From Polaromonas sp. (GTDB taxonomy: Bacteria > Pseudomonadota > Gammaproteobacteria > Burkholderiales > Burkholderiaceae_C): a stretch of 5,553 nucleotides of DNA. The translations under genes were made by a program, and so were the position numbers. A model generated the notes under the pieces. It worked only from the letters and a program-made list of their open reading frames with translations. It ran no database searches and had not been told where the DNA came from. How positions within the stretch are numbered: position 1 is the stretch's first letter; every line of letters begins with the position of its first letter. Positions 1 through 5,553 of the stretch are shown here, piece by piece. Where the stretch lies: assembly GCA_026786065.1 (NCBI GenBank), contig JAJAYS010000049.1:1-5553 (forward strand), read 5' to 3'.

Positions 1-166
1 GGGCGTAAGCGGGCTTTTCATGGAGACGCATCCGGACCCCGCCAAGGCCCTGAGCGACGGCCCCAACGCGGTACCGCTGCGCCACATGCGGGCGCTGCTT
101 GAAACGCTGGTGGAGCTGGACCGGGTGGTCAAAAAATCGCCCTTCCTCGAAAACGATTTCAACTGA
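1..166 (+). CDS. kdsA: 3-deoxy-8-phosphooctulonate synthase (KDO8P synthase), C-terminal end only
   Basis: KdsA condenses phosphoenolpyruvate with D-arabinose 5-phosphate to give KDO 8-phosphate, the precursor of the KDO sugar of the lipopolysaccharide inner core; it is cytoplasmic. Only the last 54 codons are visible, read from base 2 to the TGA at 164-166. They encode the strongly conserved end of the TIM barrel, [19 protein letters not shown], followed by an amphipathic C-terminal helix that ends in LENDFN. The Glu of METH and the Asp of LSDG are 11 residues apart, matching the Glu/Asp metal-ligand pair of metal-dependent KDO8P synthases. These residues are also kept in metal-independent enzymes, so the class cannot be decided without the N-terminal part. 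The DUF1330 gene starts 19 nt downstream, which suggests co-transcription. Identification is firm because this motif is diagnostic for the family. Confidence 0.95.
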   Translation, partial: GVSGLFMETHPDPAKALSDGPNAVPLRHMRALLETLVELDRVVKKSPFLENDFN

Positions 167-171
167 ATACC

Positions 172-177
172 AAGGAG
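172..177 (+). promoter_or_regulatory. ribosome binding site of the DUF1330 gene
   Basis: AAGGAG lies 8 nt before the ATG at 186. It decides the start in favour of 186 over an in-frame upstream ATG at 99, which lies inside kdsA and has no comparable site. Confidence 0.8.
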
Positions 178-185
178 ACCTTCTG

Positions 186-491
186 ATGACCTGCGCCTAC
201 ATCATTGTCGATATGAACATCTCCGACATGGAGCAGTACAAGCAATACATGGCAGCGGCGCCGGCTGCCGTGGCGGCCGCTGGCGGCGAGTATCTGGTTC
301 GCGGCGGCAAGTTTGAAACGCTCGAAGGAAGCTGGCAACCGACCCGCATGGCAATGCTGCGCTTTCCCGACTTTGCCAAGGCCAAGGCCTTCCACGACGG
401 CGAGCTTTACCGCGCCGCACGCGACAAGCGCAAGGGCGCAACCGAATTTTTCAACATGGTTCTGGTCGAAGGCGTTGCTGCGGCGGCCTGA
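186..491 (+). CDS. DUF1330 family small protein (function unknown)
   Basis: This encodes 101 residues, the usual size of DUF1330 proteins, which form a small ferredoxin-like alpha/beta (dimeric alpha-beta barrel) fold. Visible hallmarks are the N-terminal strand TCAYIIVDMNISD, the helix MEQYKQYMAAAPAAVAAAGG, the strand EYLVRGGKFETLEG, the strand RMAMLRFPDFAKAKAFHDG and the C-terminal segment YRAARDKRKGATEFFNMVLVEG. The family resembles stress-responsive A/B-barrel and EthD-like proteins, but no reaction is established. There is no signal peptide or membrane segment, so it is probably cytoplasmic. It sits between kdsA and eno with gaps of 19 and 27 nt, consistent with one transcript; I recall this position as common in Burkholderiales. 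The last residues are an alanine run. The family call is firm and the role is unknown. Confidence 0.88.
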   Translation: MTCAYIIVDMNISDMEQYKQYMAAAPAAVAAAGGEYLVRGGKFETLEGSWQPTRMAMLRFPDFAKAKAFHDGELYRAARDKRKGATEFFNMVLVEGVAAAA

Positions 492-1802
<1,311 letters not shown>

Positions 1803-1803
1803 T

Positions 1804-1834
1804 GTGGTGTTGCACGGCCCGCGTGCAATACCGC
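1804..1834 (+). other. hairpin immediately after the eno stop codon
   Basis: Arms 1804-1816 (GTGGTGTTGCACG) and 1822-1834 (CGTGCAATACCGC) pair over 13 positions with two G-U wobbles around the loop GCCCG. There is no T-run after it, so it is not a canonical intrinsic terminator. The left arm starts 2 nt after the eno TAG, within the footprint of a terminating ribosome. It could protect the 3' end of the upstream message or act in eno-ftsB control, which is inference. Confidence 0.6.
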
Positions 1835-1905
1835 CTCAGCCGCACCCGCTGGCAAGGCTTGTGGAGCGGGCCTGCCAGGCCTGAGCCACCGTGCAACACC
1901 GCTTC
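1821..1905 (+). repeat. near-direct repeat pair in the eno-ftsB gap, second copy over the ftsB start
   Basis: GCGTGCAATACCGCCTC (1821-1837) and CCGTGCAACACCGCTTC (1889-1905) agree at 14 of 17 positions. Because the first copy is the right arm of the hairpin after eno, the second copy can also pair with the same left arm: 1804-1817 with 1889-1902, 14 positions and one G-U wobble. That pairing covers the GTG start and first codons of ftsB. The two structures exclude each other. A short inverted repeat (GGCCT GCC AGGCC, 1869-1881) lies in between. Confidence 0.55.
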
Positions 1906-2166
1906 ATTCCGCTGATCCTGCTGGCACTTGTGGTGCTGTTCCAGGCGCAGCTGTGGATCGGCAAAGGCAGTTTGCCCAGCGTCCAGGAATTGCAGCAGCG
2001 GCTGGACGAGCAGCGCGTTAAAAATGCGCAGATCCAGCTTGCCAACGACCAGTTGGCCGCCGAAGTGCGCGACCTGCGCGATGGGCTGGAAATGGTCGAA
2101 GAAAAAGCCCGCAGCGAACTGGGCATGGTCAAGCCGAACGAAATCTTCGTGCAGATCTCGCGCTGA
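1891..2166 (+). CDS. ftsB: cell division protein FtsB (DivIC/FtsL-like family)
   Basis: FtsB is a bitopic inner-membrane protein that forms the FtsQ-FtsB-FtsL complex and helps activate septal peptidoglycan synthesis. The 91-residue product has a four-residue N-terminus, a single membrane segment (about residues 5-23, FIPLILLALVVLFQAQLWI) and the family hallmark LWIGKGS just outside it. A periplasmic coiled coil rich in Gln, Leu and Asp follows (about 30-66). The conserved end EEKARSELGMVKPNEIF (about 70-86) matches the EERARNELSMTRPGETF region of E. coli FtsB. The GTG start is forced: an in-frame TGA lies at 1882-1884 and the next in-frame ATG is deep inside the coiled coil. The Shine-Dalgarno sequence is poor (only GAG at 1883-1885), so translation may depend on the upstream eno message or on local structure. 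The gene is shorter than in E. coli, lacking its C-terminal tail, which is usual for the family. Confidence 0.95.
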   Translation: MQHRFIPLILLALVVLFQAQLWIGKGSLPSVQELQQRLDEQRVKNAQIQLANDQLAAEVRDLRDGLEMVEEKARSELGMVKPNEIFVQISR

Positions 2167-2173
2167 GATTTTT
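2153..2173 (+). terminator. weak candidate terminator overlapping the ftsB stop codon
   Basis: ATCTC (2155-2159) and GAGAT (2165-2169) form a stem around GCGCT, extendable by a G-U and an A-U pair. It runs into TTTTT at 2169-2173. The ftsB TGA (2164-2166) is inside the structure. The stem is short and partly shares the T-run, so efficiency would be low. Confidence 0.3.
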
Positions 2174-2214
2174 AGTCACTACTCAGCTTTCCCAACAGCG
2201 TCATTGCCTTCTGC

Positions 2215-2235
2215 CCCCTCCCGCCGGGAGAGGGG
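2215..2235. repeat. GC-rich inverted repeat downstream of ftsB
   Basis: CCCCTC pairs with GAGGGG (2215-2220 and 2230-2235), then CC with GG inside a bulged A, around a GCCG loop. No T-run follows on either strand, so it is not a typical intrinsic terminator. It could stabilise the ftsB transcript 3' end or be a small dispersed palindrome. Confidence 0.45.
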
Positions 2236-2270
2236 AAAACTATTGCAAGTGCGACCTGCTGTGAAGCTAC

Positions 2271-2299
2271 GCTTTTTAAGCGAAAAAGGCTTTTTAGCC
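2271..2299. terminator. AT-rich overlapping inverted repeats, likely terminator between convergent genes
   Basis: The stretch contains CGCTT-TTT-AAGCG (2270-2282), CTTTTT-AAGCG-AAAAAG (2272-2288) and GGCT-TTTT-AGCC (2288-2299). Read on the - strand, the last becomes GGCT-AAAA-AGCC followed by TTTTT, the layout of an intrinsic terminator, about 70 nt past the hslO stop. On the + strand the T-runs are inside the repeats, so termination of ftsB transcripts here is less clear. The GGCT stem is only 4 bp. Confidence 0.45.
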
Positions 2300-2334
2300 A
2301 ATTAAATCGGGCGTAAGCAGCTACTTAAATGATA

Positions 2335-2358
2335 GCGACGGCCGCAGCCGGCCGCCGC
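2335..2358. repeat. GC-rich inverted repeat just past the hslO stop
   Basis: CGGCCG (2339-2344) and CGGCCG (2349-2354) pair around CAGC. GCG (2335-2337) and CGC (2356-2358) extend the stem across one A/C mismatch. It lies 10 nt beyond the hslO TAG. No T-run follows on the - strand, so by itself it is more likely a 3'-end stabilising or pausing hairpin upstream of the AT-rich terminator. Confidence 0.4.
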
Positions 2359-2368
2359 AGCTCTACTT

Positions 2369-3334
2369 CTACTGCATGGTCTGCGGCGGGGGCGGCGTCG
2401 CACCGCCGACAAAAAGCTGCGTCGCATCGACCGGGTCGAACGCATACTGCGCGCCGCAAAACTCGCAGCCCACGCCGACGCTGCCGCGCTCGGCAATGAT
2501 GCCTTCTACCTCGCCAGCCCCCAGGCTGCGCAGCATTGAGGCGACCCGCTCACGCGAACAACTGCAGGCAAACGCGGGAGTCAGCGGCTCGAAGCGCACC
2601 AGGCTTTCCTGCCAGAACAGGCGGTGCAGCACGGTTTCAGCGTCCAGCCCGAGCAGTTCGGCCGGTGTCAGCGTCTGGGCCAGCAGCGCGATGCGCAGGT
2701 AGGCTTCGTTGAGGCCGATCTGGTCTTCGTTGGCATCCCGCTCGCTTCGGCCTTCCAGGTTGCCCTGCCCTTTGACCGGCAGCCGCTGAATCAGCAGGCC
2801 CGCCGCGACCTGCGAATCGGCGGCCAGGATCAGTTTGGTGTCGAGCTGTTCGCTTTGCAGCATATAGTGGCCCAGTACCTCGCCCAGGCTCTCTAACTTC
2901 TCGCGCTGGTCGCCGTACAGCGGCACCACACCCTGGTAGGCCTGCTGCCCCGGCAGCCGGCTTTTGGGCTCCAGCGTGATCGCGCATTTGCCTTGGTTGC
3001 CGACGTTGACCAGCTGGCTCAAGGTGCTGCCCGCCAGCACCTCGCCGGTGACCGTGGCGGTCGCGCGCAGGTTGAGGTCAGGCTGCACCTCCGCCACCGC
3101 GAGCTTCACCGGGCCGTCGCCAAGAATCTGCAGCGTCAGCGCGCCATTGAACTTGATGCTGCCCTGCATCAGCACTCCGGCGGCGGTCATCTCGCCTAGC
3201 AGGCGCAGTACCTCGTCCGGATAGCCGCCAGCGCCAGCGCGGCGCTGCAGGATTTCCTGCCAGGCGCCGGTCAGGCGCACCAGCATGCCGCGTACCGGCA
3301 AGCCGTCAAATATGAATTTGTGGAGTTCACTCAT
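2369..3334 (-). CDS. hslO: redox-regulated molecular chaperone Hsp33
   Basis: Hsp33 is a cytoplasmic holdase. Zinc keeps it inactive in reducing conditions; oxidation releases zinc, forms disulfides and partly unfolds it into a binder of unfolding proteins. The 321-residue product shows the family's N-terminal core: HKFIFDGLPVRGMLVRL (5-21), the helix AAGVLMQGSIKFNGALTLQI (51-70), GDGPVKLAVAEV (72-83) and the ATATVTGEVL strand. A linker follows, with the C-terminal redox switch Cys257-Ser-Cys259 (FACSCSRERV) and Cys290-x-x-Cys293 (GCEFCGAQY), 30 residues apart, as the CxC...CxxC motif requires. It is somewhat longer than E. coli Hsp33, partly through a PPPPQTMQ tail. An additional Cys117 lies outside the switch. 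The ATG at 3334 is preceded by a G-rich GGGGG stretch rather than a clear Shine-Dalgarno. The carbonic anhydrase-like gene lies 159 nt upstream on the same strand and could be co-transcribed. Confidence 0.97.
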   Translation of the reverse strand: MSELHKFIFDGLPVRGMLVRLTGAWQEILQRRAGAGGYPDEVLRLLGEMTAAGVLMQGSIKFNGALTLQILGDGPVKLAVAEVQPDLNLRATATVTGEVLAGSTLSQLVNVGNQGKCAITLEPKSRLPGQQAYQGVVPLYGDQREKLESLGEVLGHYMLQSEQLDTKLILAADSQVAAGLLIQRLPVKGQGNLEGRSERDANEDQIGLNEAYLRIALLAQTLTPAELLGLDAETVLHRLFWQESLVRFEPLTPAFACSCSRERVASMLRSLGAGEVEGIIAERGSVGVGCEFCGAQYAFDPVDATQLFVGGATPPPPQTMQ

Positions 3335-3368
3335 TTGGCCCCCACGCTCTCCACTGCGTGTGGTTCGC

Positions 3369-3374
3369 TGTCAA
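3369..3374 (-). promoter_or_regulatory. possible -35 element upstream of hslO
   Basis: On the - strand this reads TTGACA, a perfect sigma70 -35 hexamer, about 35 nt before the hslO start. The hexamer 17 nt further on is GAGAGC, a poor -10, so the promoter call is weak. A regulated or alternative-sigma promoter cannot be judged from sequence alone. Confidence 0.2.
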
Positions 3375-3388
3375 CCGGGGGGCGCTGC

Positions 3389-3419
3389 GCCTGCGGCCCG
3401 GCAAAGCCGGTTCCGCGGC
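3389..3419. repeat. long imperfect GC-rich hairpin, probable dispersed repeat
   Basis: CCGGC-AAA-GCCGG (3398-3410) is extended by GCGG/CCGC (3393-3396 with 3413-3416) across a C/TT internal loop. GCC/GGC (3389-3391 with 3417-3419) adds three more pairs past a bulged T. It lies between the carbonic anhydrase-like gene and hslO. The pattern, with GGCAAAGCC at its core next to GGTTCCGCGG, resembles small palindromic repeats I recall from Comamonadaceae genomes, but copy number cannot be seen here. If both genes share a transcript, this would be an internal structure that could lower or protect the distal message. Confidence 0.5.
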
Positions 3420-3452
3420 TCCTGCTGAAATGGGAAGACCCGCATCTTTGAA

Positions 3453-3480
3453 ATGGTCAGGTTGAATCATGGTCTGGTTG
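3453..3480. repeat. short direct repeat after the carbonic anhydrase-like gene
   Basis: ATGGTCAGGTTG (3453-3464) and ATGGTCTGGTTG (3469-3480) differ at one base and are spaced 16 nt apart, just beyond the anhydrase stop codon. No function is apparent; it may be a small tandem duplication. Confidence 0.45.
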
Positions 3481-3493
3481 GTCCGGGTAGGTT

Positions 3494-4018
3494 TCAGGCC
3501 AGCTTTTTCAACCCAACCCTATAGCGCCTGGCATTGTCGACGTAGTGCGTCGCCGCCGATTGCATGCCGGAAATCTGCTCCGGGCTAAGTTGCCGCACCG
3601 CCTTGGCCGGGCTGCCGAAAATCATCGAGCCGTCGGGGAATTCCTTGCCTTCGGTCACCAGCGCACCGGCGCCGACCAGGCAGTTTTTGCCGATGCGCGC
3701 GCCGTTCAGAATGACCGCCTGAATGCCGATAAGCGAACCGTCGCCGATGCTACAGCCGTGCAGCATCACCTGGTGGCCCACGGTAACGTTCTCGCCGATC
3801 ACCAGCGGCATGCCGGGGTCGGCGTGCAGCACGCTGCCGTCCTGAATGTTGCTGCCGCGCCCGATGGTCAGTGTTTCGGTGTCGCCGCGCGCCACCACAC
3901 CAAACCAGACGCTGCAATCCTCGCCCAGCGCCACACGGCCTATCACTTGGGCGCTGTCTGCCACCCAGGCCGACGCGGGGACCTGGGGAATCGAATCGTC
4001 GAGCTGGTAGATGGCCAT
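3494..4018 (-). CDS. gamma carbonic anhydrase-like left-handed beta-helix protein (YrdA/CaiE/PaaY family)
   Basis: The 174-residue product is a trimeric left-handed beta-helix (hexapeptide repeat) protein of the gamma-carbonic anhydrase superfamily, which hydrates CO2 when active. Hexapeptide turns run from about residue 15 to 140 ([69 protein letters not shown]). The three metal-ligand histidines of the family are present: His65 (VLHAD), His82 (VGHQ) and His87 (LHGC), together with Arg44 and Asp46 in VVARGDT. The C-terminal helix begins near [10 protein letters not shown]. Many YrdA-like members have no proven anhydrase activity, so the enzyme activity is inferred from the ligands. I chose the ATG at 4018 because the conserved family start [14 protein letters not shown] begins there. 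An in-frame upstream start at 4192 would add 58 basic, unrelated residues. The gene is divergent from katG and upstream of hslO. Confidence 0.9.
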   Translation of the reverse strand: MAIYQLDDSIPQVPASAWVADSAQVIGRVALGEDCSVWFGVVARGDTETLTIGRGSNIQDGSVLHADPGMPLVIGENVTVGHQVMLHGCSIGDGSLIGIQAVILNGARIGKNCLVGAGALVTEGKEFPDGSMIFGSPAKAVRQLSPEQISGMQSAATHYVDNARRYRVGLKKLA

Positions 4019-4056
4019 GACTGCTTTCGGGAAAGAGGTTTGAAGGGCAGCGAAGC

Positions 4057-4062
4057 ATTGTA
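4057..4062 (-). promoter_or_regulatory. possible -10 element for the carbonic anhydrase-like gene
   Basis: On the - strand this reads TACAAT, five of six matches to TATAAT, about 40 nt before the start codon, which would give a leader of roughly 30 nt. No good -35 is seen 16-18 nt upstream, so confidence is low. Confidence 0.3.
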
Positions 4063-4075
4063 AGGATCGGGCTTT

Positions 4076-4093
4076 GCCCCTTTCGCCGGGGGC
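4076..4093. repeat. GC-rich inverted repeat in the divergent gap
   Basis: GCCCC (4076-4080) and GGGGC (4089-4093) can pair around an 8-nt loop. It is just upstream of the possible -10 of the carbonic anhydrase-like gene. There is no T-run; its function is unknown. Confidence 0.3.
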
Positions 4094-4097
4094 GTAT

Positions 4098-4136
4098 TGG
4101 TGCTTCGGTCGTGCCTGGGTGGTCCTTCGGCCGTGC
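4098..4136. repeat. 17-nt direct repeat with a 22-nt period between the anhydrase-like gene and katG
   Basis: TGGTGCTTCGGTCGTGC (4098-4114) and TGGTCCTTCGGCCGTGC (4120-4136) match at 15 of 17 positions. The spacing is close to two turns of DNA, so both copies face the same side of the helix, as paired regulator sites often do. It could equally be a chance duplication in GC-rich sequence. Confidence 0.45.
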
Positions 4137-4202
4137 TGCGGTTTGCGTCGAACCAGGCCTCCCAGACCGGCCCAGGCTATCGCCGCCATCAAGAATTTTT
4201 AA

Positions 4203-4216
4203 TGGTCTCAAGACCA
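4203..4216. promoter_or_regulatory. perfect palindrome upstream of katG, candidate operator
   Basis: TGGTCT-CA-AGACCA is a perfect 6+2+6 inverted repeat centred about 67 nt before the katG ATG, beside an AT-rich patch (AAGAATTTTTAAT, 4191-4203). A weak promoter could overlap it: -35-like TGGTCT at 4203-4208 and -10-like CAAAAT at 4226-4231, 17 nt apart. Alternatively, TTTAAT at 4198-4203 could be a -10, which would place the palindrome over the start of transcription. It does not match the OxyR tetranucleotide pattern. Regulator unknown. Confidence 0.4.
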
Positions 4217-4257
4217 GCTTTCCACCAAAATTAGCCGGTGACGTCGTCCACCCCATG

Positions 4258-5553
<1,296 letters not shown>

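Noticed and set aside
99..185. In-frame upstream ATG at 99 for the DUF1330 gene
   Set aside because: It is inside kdsA in another frame and lacks a ribosome site; the family N-terminus and AAGGAG support 186.
1803..1834. Intrinsic terminator after eno
   Set aside because: The hairpin is good, but no T-run follows it on the + strand and ftsB lies only 56 nt further on.
2309..2318. GGGCGTAAGC, also present at 1-10
   Set aside because: A 10-nt match in a 5.5-kb GC-rich window, once inside kdsA and once in a gap, is best explained by chance.
2376..3224. Several + strand open frames opposite hslO (2376-2702, 2624-2896, 2964-3224)
   Set aside because: All lie within the well-supported Hsp33 gene and show low-complexity shadow composition.
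3545..4063. A 172-codon + strand frame opposite the carbonic anhydrase-like gene
   Set aside because: It is antisense to a conserved hexapeptide-repeat protein; its His/Arg/Ala-rich sequence is typical of a shadow frame.
4019..4192. Longer version of the carbonic anhydrase-like protein starting at 4192
   Set aside because: The additional 58 residues are Arg-rich and unlike the family, whose usual N-terminus begins at the ATG at 4018.

Overview
The window looks like ordinary chromosome from a GC-rich betaproteobacterium. The best fit is Burkholderiales, probably Comamonadaceae (Polaromonas/Rhodoferax-like). I infer this from the gene order kdsA - DUF1330 - eno - ftsB and the GC-rich codon use, and recall that order as typical of the group; no database search was possible. 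There are six recognisable protein families plus one small DUF1330 gene. I see no tRNA, rRNA, CRISPR array, integrase, transposase or phage gene.

Left half, + strand (1-2166): the 3' end of kdsA (KDO8P synthase), a 101-codon DUF1330 gene, a complete enolase gene (eno), and ftsB with a GTG start. The first three are tightly packed (gaps of 19 and 27 nt), as in an operon. Enolase makes phosphoenolpyruvate (PEP), KdsA consumes PEP for lipopolysaccharide core synthesis, and FtsB is a membrane part of the division machinery, so the cluster ties central carbon flow to envelope growth. The 88-nt eno-ftsB gap is unusual. Its left hairpin arm can pair either with a nearby arm or, slightly better, with a second copy of that arm lying across the ftsB start codon.

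Middle (2167-2368): a convergent gap of about 200 nt holding several inverted repeats, including an AT-rich cluster that probably ends transcription from one or both sides.

Right half: on the - strand a gamma-class carbonic anhydrase-like gene (4018 to 3494) is followed by hslO, the redox-switched chaperone Hsp33 (3334 to 2369). They are separated by 159 nt that carry a GC-rich hairpin resembling a dispersed repeat. Divergent from the anhydrase gene, on the + strand, is katG (catalase-peroxidase), cut by the window end after 425 codons. The divergent gap of about 260 nt holds a 22-nt-period direct repeat, a perfect 6+2+6 palindrome, and a run of nine A residues just before the katG start. hslO and katG both belong to the oxidative-stress response, so the right half may be a small redox-defence neighbourhood.

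No obviously new multi-gene system is present. The most promising observation is the possible RNA switch between eno and ftsB; next are the unexplained sites upstream of katG.
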